Notes: generated by a model not told the origin, from the sequence alone. Numbered from the stretch's first letter, positions 33,539-44,103 are shown. The stretch: 64,000 nucleotides of DNA from DATBAX01 sp963762965 (GCA_963762965.1 CAVXME010000001.1:124001-188000), one strand, 5' to 3'. Numbers and translations: made by a program.

Positions 33539-34153
33539 TTAGCCGAGAGCCAAACAGAACGCAATAATCGTCTCGCCATGCAAGCCTTTGGTCTTCTCGA
33601 GGTCTTGTAGCAAGAAAGATTCCAGATCGTCGGGATCAGGCTTCATTTCGCAGGCGGCGATCTCTTTGTCGGAAGCACCGTGGAAACAAAGTTCGCAGAC
33701 GCCGAGGCCATCCTCGGAACGCACGGGCGGCCCGAATACGCGGCAGGTCATGGGACGCGATTCATAGAGCTCGCAGATTCCGGTCTGCGGATCGAGAACC
33801 GGGCAGGGTTCGTCGTCGGCAAATTCAGCAAAGCGCGCTTCGGCTTCTTCGCTTTCATCCAGCAGGCCGGTCGCCGGGTCACCTGGGAAGCTTGGCGACA
33901 AACGGCGAACCGCATCCTGAGCGCGTTCCCGCACACGCGCCGCTCGATCGGGAGCACGCTTTTCCAGTTCGACCAATCCACTACGCAGTCGAACCGCATC
34001 GAGCTGGTTGATGGGGAAAACGCCGATACAGCATTGGGTACAGCCGGGGCGGCAAACCAGCCAATCTCCACTTCGACGAGTGACGTCGGCCAGAGCAGCG
34101 TCCACGATTTGGATCAGTGCCTGGTCTTTCGCCGGAGGAGAAGAACAGCGCAT
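33539..34153 (-). CDS. YkgJ-family cysteine cluster protein
   Basis: 204 residues from an ATG at 34153; the frame is open 27 codons further upstream, but that part overlaps an intergenic repeat. The Cys clusters are CRPGCTQCC near the N-terminus, then CPVLDPQTGIC and the typical YESRPMTCRVFGPP block, followed by CELC. This pattern is the YkgJ/UPF0153 zinc- or iron-chelating family, whose function is unknown. No Shine-Dalgarno is obvious. It is transcribed toward the DUF4105 gene. Confidence 0.85.
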   Translation of the reverse strand: MRCSSPPAKDQALIQIVDAALADVTRRSGDWLVCRPGCTQCCIGVFPINQLDAVRLRSGLVELEKRAPDRAARVRERAQDAVRRLSPSFPGDPATGLLDESEEAEARFAEFADDEPCPVLDPQTGICELYESRPMTCRVFGPPVRSEDGLGVCELCFHGASDKEIAACEMKPDPDDLESFLLQDLEKTKGLHGETIIAFCLALG

Positions 34154-34211
34154 GTGGGAAGCATAGCGCAAAGTGACATGGAAGTTTCGGCTGCTTGCAC
34201 GTAAAACCTGG

Positions 34212-34281
34212 CCACGGATTACGCGGATTTTCACGGATTGGTTTAAAAGAAAAATCCGCGAAGATCGACGAAAATCCGTGG
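34212..34281. repeat. Inverted repeat of the CCACGGATTACGCGGATT family
   Basis: CCACGGATTACGCGGATTTT (from 34212) is repeated in reverse at 34252-34281, which ends in AAAATCCGTGG and contains AAATCCGCG. This resembles widespread bacterial intergenic repeats. It lies in the divergent gap between the YkgJ gene and the ClC gene, and argues against a ClC start upstream of it. Confidence 0.6.
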
Positions 34282-34341
34282 TGTGTTAAACAAGGTTTCA
34301 AACCTGGCGGTGGAGTCCTGGCAAGGATTTCTCTATACTTG

Positions 34342-35784
34342 ATGAGAGCACGTTCATGGGAGGAAATGGTTCTGCCTGCATCGCCAAAGTCAAAGTCCAT
34401 CCGAGCCCGATTCGATTCCCTTTTACTCCGAATTATCCCCACCGAACGCCAGCGGCTGTTAGTGCTTACGATCGTAAGCGGAGGACTGTGCGGACTGGCG
34501 GCGGTCTCATTTCACATCGGCATCAGCAAAACAGAAGCGCTCCTGATTAACCGGGCGCTGGTTGCTCCCCATTACAGCTGGATTTATTGGACCATCCTCA
34601 CGCCAGCCATCGGCGGTCTGCTGGTGGGCCTCGGGTTGCATTATTGGGTGCCGGGAGCAGTAGGCAGCGGCGTTCCGCAAGTTAAAGTGGCATACGCACT
34701 GCGCTCGGGATACGTCCCTTTGCGCGATGCAATCGGCAAGTTTGTTCTCGGGATTATTCAGATCGGCACGGGAGCCTCGCTGGGGCGAGAAGGGCCGACG
34801 GTGCAGATTTGTGCGGGGATTTCCAGCAAGCTGGCCCGCGTAGCCGGTCTTTCGAAACAAAGCCAAAGACGGATGGCGGCTGTGGGAGTGGCAGCCGGTA
34901 TCGCTGCCGCTTTCAATGCACCGATCGCGGCGGTGACTTTCACGCTCGAAGAAGTGATCGGGGACTTGGACCAAACCATGCTTTCGGGGGTCATCGTTGC
35001 GGCGGCCATTGCCGCCGTGGTCGAACGCAGCGTACTGGGGCAGCATCCAGTATTCGAGATACAGCACCCGTATACGATGGGACCGTCATCTTCGCTGCTT
35101 TCCTACGCGATGCTTGGACTGCTTTCGGCTCTTGCGTCTGTAGCTTTTACCGATTCCCTCCTGGGTCTGCGAGCCCGGTTCAAGCAATTCACCGCGGTGC
35201 CCAAATGGGTGCATCCCGCAATTGGCGGGGCATTGACCGGAAGTCTGGCTGTGGTGGCGATGTTGTGGCTAAAGCATGACGGGATCACAGGCGGGGGTTA
35301 CGGAACGCTATCGCAGGCACTCACCGGCTCACTCCCGATAAAAGTGCTGTTGGGTCTGTGCGTGTTGAAGCTGGTGGCGACGGTTTGTTCTTACGCCAGC
35401 GGAGGCGCAGGCGGAATTTTTGCGCCTGCACTATTCATCGGCGGAACCCTGGGTGGCGCAGTCGGATATTTGGACGTGGCCGTCTTTCACCATTCAACGG
35501 ATTCCATCGGCGCCTTTGCCCTGGTTGGCATGGGAGCGGTTTTTGCAGGAATCATTCGTGCTCCCATGACGTCAGTGCTGATCATTTTCGAAATGACGGG
35601 AGGGTATGGCCTGATCCTGCCATTGATGATCGCCAACATGAGTGCGTATGCACTGGCACGTCATTGGCGGAATGTTCCGATCTATGAAGCTTTGCTGCTA
35701 CAGGACGGCGTCGTCCTGCCGCATGGAAAGCCGGTCACGCTCGAAGAATCCAAGGCGGAATTGCCTGGGGAAGTCCCGCCTTAG
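34342..35784 (+). CDS. ClC-family chloride channel or transporter
   Basis: About 480 residues with ten or more hydrophobic helices. The three selectivity-filter motifs of the ClC family are present: GSGVPQV (GSGIP type), GREGPTVQ and GGIFAPALFIGG. The gating Glu is the Glu of GREGP, as in exchangers. No C-terminal CBS domain: the protein ends shortly after the last helix. Start uncertain: ATG at 34342 or 34366; the second has GGGAGG only 2 nt upstream, the first follows a TATACT hexamer. Whether it is a channel or a proton/chloride antiporter cannot be told from sequence alone; the intact gating Glu is compatible with an antiporter. Confidence 0.93.
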   Translation: MRARSWEEMVLPASPKSKSIRARFDSLLLRIIPTERQRLLVLTIVSGGLCGLAAVSFHIGISKTEALLINRALVAPHYSWIYWTILTPAIGGLLVGLGLHYWVPGAVGSGVPQVKVAYALRSGYVPLRDAIGKFVLGIIQIGTGASLGREGPTVQICAGISSKLARVAGLSKQSQRRMAAVGVAAGIAAAFNAPIAAVTFTLEEVIGDLDQTMLSGVIVAAAIAAVVERSVLGQHPVFEIQHPYTMGPSSSLLSYAMLGLLSALASVAFTDSLLGLRARFKQFTAVPKWVHPAIGGALTGSLAVVAMLWLKHDGITGGGYGTLSQALTGSLPIKVLLGLCVLKLVATVCSYASGGAGGIFAPALFIGGTLGGAVGYLDVAVFHHSTDSIGAFALVGMGAVFAGIIRAPMTSVLIIFEMTGGYGLILPLMIANMSAYALARHWRNVPIYEALLLQDGVVLPHGKPVTLEESKAELPGEVPP

Positions 35785-35886
35785 TATAGGCGCATACTGC
35801 CACAGACCGGCAACACATGTGGCTCACTCGTTGACTCCCGCATGCTGCCTTCGTAAGATGAAGCGACTCGAAGGCAGTCTTCCTAA

Positions 35887-38643
35887 ATGATCGGCCAGAC
35901 TATTTCTCACTACCGCATCGTCGAGAAACTCGGCGGCGGTGGTATGGGAGTTGTTTACAAAGCTGAAGACACGCGGCTGCATCGCTTTGTCGCCCTCAAG
36001 TTCCTGCCCGAGGACGTAGCCCGTGATCCGCAGTCGCTGGCCCGCTTTCAACGCGAGGCTCAGGCCGCATCCGCACTGAACCATCCCAACATTTGCACGA
36101 TCTACGATATCGGCGAGCAGGACAGCCAAGCGTTCATCGCCATGGAATTTCTGGAAGGGGTGACGCTCAAGCACCGCATCGCTGGAAAACCGGTGGAGAC
36201 CGATGTTCTGGTCGGATTGGCGATTGAGATTGCCGATGCGCTGGACGCAGCCCACTCCGAAGGCATCGTTCACCGCGACATCAAGCCCGCCAACATTTTC
36301 GTCACCAAGCGCGGCCACGCCAAGGTCCTCGACTTTGGGCTGGCCAAGGTGACAACGGCAGGCACGACGGGCGGATTGGACGCAACGCAAACCGGCGTAG
36401 TGGAAACGCATCTGACGAGTCCGGGGATGGCACTTGGTACCGTAGCGTATATGTCGCCGGAGCAGGTGCGGGCCAAGGAATTGGACGCGCGCACCGACCT
36501 GTTTTCCTTCGGCGCGGTGCTCTATGAAATGGCGACCGGAACGTTGCCATTCCGAGGTGAGAGCTCGGGGGTGATTCAACGGGAGATTCTTGATCGCGCT
36601 CCAGTGGCTGCGGTGCGCATCAACCCTGACTTGCCCGCCGAACTCGAACGCATTATCGAAAAAGCGCTGGAGAAAGATCGCGATCTGCGTTACCAGCACG
36701 CCGCCGATATGCGCGCCGACCTAAAACGGCTCAAACGAGAAACCGAGACGAGCCGGCCTGGCACGGCCAGCGGGATGGACGCGAGTGCCGCCAGCGGCAT
36801 AACGGCGATTCCCGGAAGCAGCAGCGCGCAAATCGCCCATGGCAGCAGTTCGGCGGTAGCCGCCGCAAAGCAACACAAGTTTGGGTTGGCGGGAGGAGCA
36901 CTGGCGGCTCTGGCCATCCTGGCCGCGGCGGGCTTTGGCATTTACTCGATGCTTCATCGGGCCGAGCCCGTTCCGTTCCAGAATTTCGCCATCTCGCAGG
37001 TGACGAATTCGAAGAAAGCGATCGTCACCGCGATTTCTTCCGACGGGAAATACCTGCTCACAGTGATGGATGAGAAAGGCCAGAACAGCCTTTGGCTGCG
37101 CAATGTGGCTACCGCCAGCGACACGCAAATCGTCGCTCCTACGAACAACATCCCGAACGTCGCTTTTTCGCCGGACGGAAATTACGTTTACTACCGCAGG
37201 GCGGAAAACGCCATCAACAGCGATTTCAATATTTATCGCACCCCGGTATTAGGCGGCACTCCGCAAACAGTGGTCCACGACGTGGACAGCGCTTTCGCGT
37301 TCTCCCCCGACGGCGCGCGCATGGCGTATTTCCGGGCCAATGATCCGGAGACGGGCAAGTTCCGGTTTCTCAGCGCAAAAGTGGATGGCAGCGACGAGAA
37401 AGTGCTTTACATCGAGCCGGCCATTTACATGCCGCGCTGGCTGTCATGGTCTCCCGACGGCAAGAAGATTGCTTACCCCTACGATGTCCCCGAGTCGTTT
37501 GGAGCCCTGGGTCTTTACGATGTGGACAGCGGAGAAAAGCAAATTCTGACGTTTGCCGATAAAGCCATGTTGGCCATGCAGTGGTCCATCACAGGCGATG
37601 GACTGTTTGTCACGTTTCGCGAAAAAGGTCCCAATGTCGGCCGCATGCAGATCGGTTTCGTCTCGCTGCCGGATGGCCAGTTGCACCCCATTTCTCGGGA
37701 CACTAACAACTACTCGACGCTGACGCTTTCCGCCGATGGCAAGACCCTAGCCACGGTGCAACAAAAAGCGGTGAGCAATCTTTATATCTTGCCGGGCGCA
37801 GGCAGCATGTCTCCCACGGCGAGCCCCCTGTTGGTGGACGGAGAAAATATCAGCAGTTTCAATTGGGCCTCGGACGGTGCGCTGTTGACGTCCGATTTCA
37901 CGCGCCTGGTGCGAACCGATGTGAACGGAAAAAATCCTACCGTGCTGACCAGCGATCCGTCCGCCGGAATGTTTGCTTTGTCACGCTGCGGTGCGCAATA
38001 CATCGCCTTGCATTGGGCGTTCCATGGCGGCAATAATCTGATGGCCATTTGGCGCTTGAATGCAGACGGCTCCCATGCCACGCAGTTGACGGATGGGAAG
38101 GACGATACCTGGGGCTGGTCGGCATGTTCCGGCAATCACGATTGGGTTTATTTCGAGAGAGACACAGAGCGGGTTTGGCGTGTCCGCTTGAACGCAGATG
38201 AAGCCAGCAAAGCTGAACCGGTCCCTGGCAGCGCCGTCGCTCATGCTTTCCTGATGGGCCGAGGAATGGATATTTCACCCGACGGTAAGACCCTGGCTTA
38301 TCTGGTGGAATTCACAAACCTGGAGTCTGCAAGTGGCACGCCGAAAATAGCTTTTCTGGACCTGGCGACTTTGAGCACGCCACGGGTGATTGATATCAAT
38401 CCGCACATTTCCACAGGACCGCAATTTACCGTGGATGGCAAAGCGGTTGCTTATCCTGTCCGCGAGAATGGCGTAGATAACATCTGGGTCCAGCCCATCG
38501 ATGGCTCCGTCGGCCACCAGATCACGAAGTTTGATTCAGAACAGATCCTGTCATTTCACTGGTCGCCGGATGGGAAGAATCTTGGTGTGCTGCGGGGGCA
38601 TACCGACTCTGATGTTGTGCTGCTGCAGGAATCCAAACCCTAG
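35887..38643 (+). CDS. Ser/Thr protein kinase with TM helix and TolB-like propeller
   Basis: 918 residues. The N-terminal PknB-type kinase (residues 8-275) has the glycine loop KLGGGGMGVVY, VAIK-type Lys in VALKFL, HRDIKPAN (129-136) and DFGLAK (149-154), so it should be active. A Ser/Ala-rich linker and one TM helix (about 332-355) lead to an exported domain with repeated ISSDGKYL, SPDGNYVYY, SPDGARMAY, SWSPDGKKIAY and SADGKTLA, the signature of a WD40-like/TolB six-blade propeller. This is a receptor kinase layout common in Acidobacteriota: the propeller senses, the kinase phosphorylates. ATG at 35887 starts directly on the family N-terminus. Confidence 0.93.
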   Translation: MIGQTISHYRIVEKLGGGGMGVVYKAEDTRLHRFVALKFLPEDVARDPQSLARFQREAQAASALNHPNICTIYDIGEQDSQAFIAMEFLEGVTLKHRIAGKPVETDVLVGLAIEIADALDAAHSEGIVHRDIKPANIFVTKRGHAKVLDFGLAKVTTAGTTGGLDATQTGVVETHLTSPGMALGTVAYMSPEQVRAKELDARTDLFSFGAVLYEMATGTLPFRGESSGVIQREILDRAPVAAVRINPDLPAELERIIEKALEKDRDLRYQHAADMRADLKRLKRETETSRPGTASGMDASAASGITAIPGSSSAQIAHGSSSAVAAAKQHKFGLAGGALAALAILAAAGFGIYSMLHRAEPVPFQNFAISQVTNSKKAIVTAISSDGKYLLTVMDEKGQNSLWLRNVATASDTQIVAPTNNIPNVAFSPDGNYVYYRRAENAINSDFNIYRTPVLGGTPQTVVHDVDSAFAFSPDGARMAYFRANDPETGKFRFLSAKVDGSDEKVLYIEPAIYMPRWLSWSPDGKKIAYPYDVPESFGALGLYDVDSGEKQILTFADKAMLAMQWSITGDGLFVTFREKGPNVGRMQIGFVSLPDGQLHPISRDTNNYSTLTLSADGKTLATVQQKAVSNLYILPGAGSMSPTASPLLVDGENISSFNWASDGALLTSDFTRLVRTDVNGKNPTVLTSDPSAGMFALSRCGAQYIALHWAFHGGNNLMAIWRLNADGSHATQLTDGKDDTWGWSACSGNHDWVYFERDTERVWRVRLNADEASKAEPVPGSAVAHAFLMGRGMDISPDGKTLAYLVEFTNLESASGTPKIAFLDLATLSTPRVIDINPHISTGPQFTVDGKAVAYPVRENGVDNIWVQPIDGSVGHQITKFDSEQILSFHWSPDGKNLGVLRGHTDSDVVLLQESKP

Positions 38644-38684
38644 GTACTGAAACGCCTCTGCGGAAGACTCCTCGTGCGTGAAGG

Positions 38685-39191
38685 TCAATCCTGACCGGCC
38701 CACTCGGTCTGAAGACTGGGCGGCCTCACTAAGGTCTGCATGACAACGCAATACTGTTCTGTTTTCTCTCGCAATCCGCGCAGTTGTTCCGGGGTTGCTT
38801 GAGGGGCAGCAACATCAAAATGAAGATGGATGCTCTCGAAACCGACGGGCACATCTTTTGCTATGCCAAGAGTGCCGCGGAGGTCCATGTCTCCCTCTAC
38901 CGTAACCTCAATGCGTTCGGTGGGTATGCCCATGGCCGCAGCCACCATCTGACAAGTAATCTGCGCGCAAGCTGCCAGAGCGCCGAGCAAAAGGTCGCCG
39001 GAACAGGCACCAGCACCGGGGCCTCCCACTCCCTTGTGGGCCTCGGCCTGATAAATAGCGCGTCCGATATCGACCGAGCATGCGACCGGAGCATCTGTCT
39101 GCCCACCTTTCGCTCGCATCGTGATTCGCGAGGCATTCGGATCATTGCGGTATTGCTCTTTCAGCGGTTTCTGAAGCGATCGAAGATCCAT
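38685..39191 (-). CDS. OsmC-family peroxiredoxin-like protein
   Basis: 168 residues with the OsmC fold. The two conserved cysteines are in GACSGDLLLGALAACAQIT and EQYCVVMQTL, so thiol-dependent hydroperoxide reduction is possible. Other family landmarks are the HKGVGGPGAG loop, IEVTVEGDMDLRGTLG and VGFESIHLHFDV. It is divergent from the DUF4242 gene (115 bp). Members defend against organic hydroperoxides or act in related thiol chemistry; the substrate here is unknown. Confidence 0.88.
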   Translation of the reverse strand: MDLRSLQKPLKEQYRNDPNASRITMRAKGGQTDAPVACSVDIGRAIYQAEAHKGVGGPGAGACSGDLLLGALAACAQITCQMVAAAMGIPTERIEVTVEGDMDLRGTLGIAKDVPVGFESIHLHFDVAAPQATPEQLRGLREKTEQYCVVMQTLVRPPSLQTEWAGQD

Positions 39192-39255
39192 AACAACCTC
39201 ATTCTTTTATTCCTGGCGATTTTTCAACGACCGGGGCAACTCTTGCCGAGCCGTC

Positions 39256-39284
39256 TTGAAGCAGCTCCATCTGCATGCTAGCAT
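39256..39284 (+). promoter_or_regulatory. Promoter for the DUF4242 gene
   Basis: TTGAAG (39256-39261), 17 bp, TAGCAT (39279-39284), with TGC before the -10 (extended -10). It lies 22 bp before the ATG at 39307. Confidence 0.5.
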
Positions 39285-39306
39285 CTCTGCACGTCGGGGA
39301 AGACTC

Positions 39307-39579
39307 ATGCCAAAATTCGTCATCGAACGCGAAATCCCGGGGGCCGGAAATCTAACCGACGCCCAATTGCGGGAAGTCTCTCTAAAGTCGGTCAACGTTC
39401 TGAAAGGAATGGGTCCCGAGATCCAGTGGCTCCATAGCTACGTAACCGGCGACAAGGTTTACTGCGTCTACCTCGCCCCGAACGAGGCAACCATCCAGGA
39501 ACACGCCAGACGCGTAGGCCTCCCTGCCAATCGTGTCTCCGCCGTGCGCCGGCTTCTCGACCCTGCAAGCGCTGAGTGA
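39307..39579 (+). CDS. DUF4242 domain protein
   Basis: 90 residues, MPKFVIEREIPGAGNLTDAQ at the start and a ferredoxin-like alpha/beta pattern (EIQWLHSYVTGDKVYCVYLA, NEATIQEHARRVGLPANRVS). Matches DUF4242, a family whose structurally studied member (SCO4226) binds nickel. The ATG at 39307 starts exactly on the family N-terminus. A frameshifted paralogue sits at 44104-44374, and both lie near the kinase fusion gene. No enzymatic role is established. Confidence 0.85.
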   Translation: MPKFVIEREIPGAGNLTDAQLREVSLKSVNVLKGMGPEIQWLHSYVTGDKVYCVYLAPNEATIQEHARRVGLPANRVSAVRRLLDPASAE

Positions 39580-39621
39580 GCACTCCGCCTTCCAGGGCCA
39601 TCGCGGTTTTCTGGCCATCGG

Positions 39622-42600
39622 CTAATGCGAGGGAGATGTAGCGTCGGGCATCAGCACTACCTCAATCGCTCTATCGACCGGCATGTCCCAACCTTCCAGC
39701 CAGGCCGCTGCGCCTGCCGCATGAGTCAATGCCTGCCGCGCAAGGTGGAGGCTTCCTTCCAGTTTGACTTGTTCCGCGGGCGTGAGCGGCGCACCAATAT
39801 TTTGCCGCAGCGCAGCCGCCGAGCCTGCCAGTCGCAGCGAACGCTCCGCTTCGAGTTGAGCCGCCGCCGAGCAGGCGAAACACTCCAGTAGGCGGGCAAT
39901 TCCGCGTTTATGGGCCAGTTCCTGGAAAATTCTTATGCTTTCCCCGTACAACGAATGCGCTGCGGGAATAATCCCGCTGTTCTCTCGCCAAGCTTCCCAA
40001 ATCAGCCAACGTGCCGGCAATGCCCCAGCGGTCGCCGAGCTCCCGAAAGATTGCCAGGCCTCTGTTCGTACAATGTCTGGGCCGCTGCAGTGTCGCCTTG
40101 ATCGCGAGCGACGTCTCCCTGGTAGTTCATCGACCAGGCAACGCCTGTCCGGTCATCCAGTCCCTGAAAGATCGCGAGACACTCAGAGTACAGGGACGCG
40201 CGCCTGGCATAGTCACCTTGCAACTTGACGACATTGGCCAGGTTACTGAGGGCCCGCGCGATAGCCTTCTGGTCTCCCAATTCCCTCCACAGCCCAAGCG
40301 CTGCTTCGAACAGGACCTGAGCCACTGCGGCATCCCCCCGGTCGCGAGCAAAGACTGCCAGCGCGTTCAGCGAGACGGCCACACCCGTCTGGTCACCCAA
40401 CTCATGCGCGATGTCCTGACTTTGGTTGATGAACGTATCCGCTGCAGCATAATCTCCCTGCTCCCCGGCGAGCACGCCGGCGGCGAACAGCGCACGCATG
40501 AGCAGTTTGGTAGGAGCGGCCGCTCCGGTGAGCTTCAGCAGTCTACTCAGCCGGTTTCTGCCTTCTGTTAGGTACTCGCGCATCTCCCAAAAGCGAAACA
40601 GGGCGGCGCCGAGGCGCAGGCCCCACTCCGCATCCCCGGTTTCTGTCAGCCACTCCAGGCCCGCGAGAAAATTGTCGTGTTCCAAGGTGAAGCTTTCCAG
40701 CCATTCCGCGGTTTCCGGACCGCTCTGCTCCGTAGCCACCTCTTCCGCCAGCACCAGACAGTAGGCGGCATGGGCGCGTTTTGTGGCGGCCAGTTCGCCA
40801 CTGGCCTCCAATTTTTCCAGAGCATACTCGCGAATTGTCTCCAGCATCACGAACCGTGATTCGCCTCTGGCGGACTCGACCTGCTGCGCCAGACTCTTGT
40901 CCACCATGGATGCCATACCGTCGAGCAGATCCAAATCGAGATCACCTTTGGCATCGCAAACGGCTTCGACGCCTTCCAGATTGCATCCACCCACGAATAC
41001 CGACAATCTTCGGAAAAGCTTCTGCTCGGCCGCATTCAGCAGATCGTAGCTCCAATCCATGGCCGCGCGCAGCGTCTGCTGCCGCTGTGGCAGGTCCCGC
41101 GAACCGCCGGTTAAGAGCTGCAACCGGCTCGCCAGCCGGGTCAGCATCGAAGAAGGTGAAAGCACCTTGACCCGGGCGGCAGCGAGCTCGATGGCGAGAG
41201 GCAACCCGTCCAGCCGCGCGCAAATCTCTGCAACGGCCGGTGCGTTTTCGCGATTCAGTTCAAAATCTGGCTTGGCAGCAAGCGCACGCTGTACGAACAG
41301 TGCGACCGCCGGACATTGTGACAAGACCGACACCGAAGACATGGATCGCGCATCCGGCAAGGCCAGCGGCGGCACCGGAAATTCATGCTCTCCGTACACA
41401 TGTAGTGCGGCTCGACTGGTTACCAGAATTTTGAGATTGGCATCCATGGCTAGCAGAGCAGCCACAGTCGGCGCTGCCTGAACCAGGTGCTCGAAGTTAT
41501 CCAGTACGAGCAGCATGGGCGCTGGCAACAAATCTTGCAATTTCTCTTTGAGGATTTCAAGCGGCGACTGACCTCCGGTCTCCCGGATTCCCAGCGCTTG
41601 AACGATCACGGAAGCGACCAAGCCCGGATCGCTTACGGAGGAGAGCGGGACAAAATGGATCCCACCCGGAAAGCACTCGACAAGCTCCCCTCCCACCTGC
41701 ACTGCGAAGCGGGTTTTACCGATCCCACCCGGCCCGGTAACTGTGACCAGGCACACCTCCGGACGCCGCAGGAGTTCTTTGGCAGCGGCTATCTCCTTCT
41801 CCCGCCCTACAAATCCCGTCCGCTGTGCCGGAAGATTGGCAGCGCAGGGTTCCGCCTGCTTCACTGGTTTCTCGGAAAAGCGGTCGCGTATGGCGGCAAA
41901 TTCCCGCGCCAGTTCCCTGGTCGAGACGTAGCGCTTGTCCGGCTCTTTCGCCAGGCACCTCTCGATCGCCCAACACAGTGGAGCAGGAGCGTCACGGTTT
42001 TGCGCGCCGATCGGTTCGGGATGTTCGCGGAGAATGGCTACCAGCGTATCCGCCGCCGTGCTCCTGTGGAAGGCGCGCTTTCCGGTCACCATTTCGTAGA
42101 GCACCAAGCCAAATGAGAACTGGTCTGACCGGAAATCCAGCTCCTTGCCGCCGGCTTGCTCGGGTGACATGTATCCCACCGTACCCAGAACTAACCCTGG
42201 CGGAGTCTGCGAGGTGATGCACATATCCGGCTGTTCTTCGAGCGACGCCAGCTTAGCCAGCCCAAAGTCGAGAATTTTGACGAATCCATCGTGAGAGACC
42301 ATCAGGTTCTCGGGCTTTAGGTCCCGGTGCGAGATGCCCGCTTCATGAGCCTTGGACAATCCTTCCGCAATCTGTGCCGCGATTTCAATTGCTCTCCGCA
42401 TGGGCAGCAAGCCGGAGGCAAGCAGCTGGCGTAGTGTCTTCCCCTCTACCAGCTCCATCGCAATGTAGTGCGTGTCCCCGTCTTTTCCGAGTTCGTAGAT
42501 GGTGACGATGTTGGGGTGGTTGAGAGCCGATGCCGCGCGGGCTTCCCGCTCAAAGCGGCGCAGCCGCTCACTGTCTGCGGAGAATGCGGCGGGCAGAATC

Positions 42601-43112
42601 TTGATCGCAACCGTCCGTTCCAGCCGCGTATCCCACGCTTGGTACACCACGCCCATTCCGCCGCTGCCGAGCTTTGACAGGATCCTGTAGTGGGAGACCT
42701 CCTCGCCAATCAAGTTCTCTCCGGCAGTGGCTGGCGGGCGAACGGCAACCTCGATGGGAGGAGCAGGGCTACCTTTTACAACCGGCGCTATGAAACGGTA
42801 TCCCCGGCCAATGATGGTCTGCACGAAGCGTGGTTGTTCTCGGTCGTCTTTGAGGACCTGGCGAATCTTGCGGATGGCCGCGTTGATGCTGTTGTCGGTG
42901 TCGAGGAAAACGTCTTTGCCCCAGATCCTCTCGATGATCTGGTCGCGGGTCACGAGCTGACCTCTCCCCTCAATTAAAAGGAGTAGCAACTCCATGGGAA
43001 TCCGCTCCAGCTTGAGAACCCGGCCGGCGAAGCGCAATTCATAGGTGCGCGGATCCAGCTCGAAATCGCCGAATCGGATCGAATCTGACAGTTTGACAGG
43101 GTCGGAAGCCAC
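39622..43112 (-). CDS. Winged-helix / Ser-Thr kinase / ATPase / TPR fusion protein (two frameshifts near the end)
   Basis: Full gene of about 1,160 residues. OmpR-type winged helix (residues 10-110: FGDFELDPRTYELRFAGRVL, RGYRFIAP), kinase (139-410: LGSGGMGVVYQ, HRDLKPEN 262-269, DFGLAK 282-287), a STAND/NB-ARC-like ATPase (FVGREKEI, P-loop GPGGIGKT 460-467, LLVLDNFEH) and TPR repeats (from about 830). The first frame runs 43112-40002, but the TPR homology continues in a second frame for about 30 codons and in a third from about 39966 to the stop at 39622. Each switch fits one extra base, near 40056-40061 and 39963-39966. It may be a sensor that links phosphorylation, ATP binding and promoter binding. 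Confidence 0.85.
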
Positions 43113-43382
43113 CGCAACAACTCCTCAGAGATGGGCGCAATTCTACATCGGTCGCACCATCACTCGCCAAGCCGAATGTTTTCTATAGCTTACGAATTCA
43201 TGCGGATTAAGCCAAGTTTAAGGCGTTCGCCATGGTCATCCCACGCCAGCTGCGGCAATATGCGTCCCGTAAGTAAGCAGCAAGTCAATCAGGAGGATCA
43301 CATGAAACTCAAAGGAAGCTCGAAGCCGGAAGACACTCAACCAACCACAACCCCATCGTCCGTCAACACCAGGAAGGATCAC

Positions 43383-43925
43383 ATGAAAATCAAGACGAAG
43401 TTCGGTTTACTCGCTGGCTGTTTGATATTTGCGTCCGCGACCTTCGCGGTTGCGCAAGAAAATGCACCAAGTGCGGTCCACGACCATGCTGCCCCGGCCA
43501 AACTTGTTCAACAAGTTCGCAACGCTACCAAGCAGTTTATCGACGTCAACTCTGCCACCGCAGCTGGCTACGGACCGTTCCTTGGGTGTATCAGCGGTTC
43601 GGACCACGGCGCTATGGGCGTGCACTATGTCAACGGCGCCTATCTTAATGGCGAGATTGATGTCACACACCCGCAAGCGCTGATCTACGAACCGTCGAAC
43701 GGCAAGATGCGGCTGGTGGGCGTCGAGTTCATCGTGGACCAGGCGACCTGGCTGACGAATAACCCCAACCCGCCGGTACTCGAGGGCCAAACTTTTCTGT
43801 TGGTTGACAGCCCGAACCGGTACGGCATCCCCGCGTTTTTCGAACTGCACGTCTGGGCTTGGCGGGACAACCCTCAGGGTGCGTTCGTGGATTGGAACAA
43901 TCAAGTGACCTGCGAAGGTCAATAG
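43383..43925 (+). CDS. Exported hypothetical protein
   Basis: About 180 residues after an N-terminal signal peptide (MKIKTKFGLLAGCLIFASAT). The mature protein is rich in aromatic and Gly/Asn residues (FLGCISGSDHGAMGVHYVNG, GIPAFFELHVWAWRDNPQGA), has two Cys and many His, and looks like a small secreted beta-rich protein; no family recognised. Two start sites of nearly the same sequence exist in frame: 43302 (AGGAGG site) and 43383 (GGAAGG site). I favour 43383 because it begins the signal peptide. It is divergent from the kinase fusion gene. Confidence 0.65.
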   Translation: MKIKTKFGLLAGCLIFASATFAVAQENAPSAVHDHAAPAKLVQQVRNATKQFIDVNSATAAGYGPFLGCISGSDHGAMGVHYVNGAYLNGEIDVTHPQALIYEPSNGKMRLVGVEFIVDQATWLTNNPNPPVLEGQTFLLVDSPNRYGIPAFFELHVWAWRDNPQGAFVDWNNQVTCEGQ

Positions 43926-43988
43926 TCGATGGCACCAGTAGAGTGTTAGGTAAGATCTCGTTGGACATTTGTCTGTGGCCATCGCTGG

Positions 43989-44025
43989 GGGTGGGGCACT
44001 CGGAGCACAGGTGGCCCCACCCTTT
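43989..44025 (+). terminator. Terminator-like hairpin after the exported protein
   Basis: GGGTGGGGC (43989-43997) pairs with GCCCCACCC (44014-44022), a 9-bp stem with a 16-nt loop, followed by only three T. It is a plausible terminator or a dispersed palindromic repeat. Confidence 0.45.
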
Positions 44026-44103
44026 GCGGCTGTGAGTAAGTGAGGCTGAGATCAGACAATTAAAATTCTTCACTAAGAAAATCCAGGAAGCCAGGTGATT
44101 ACC

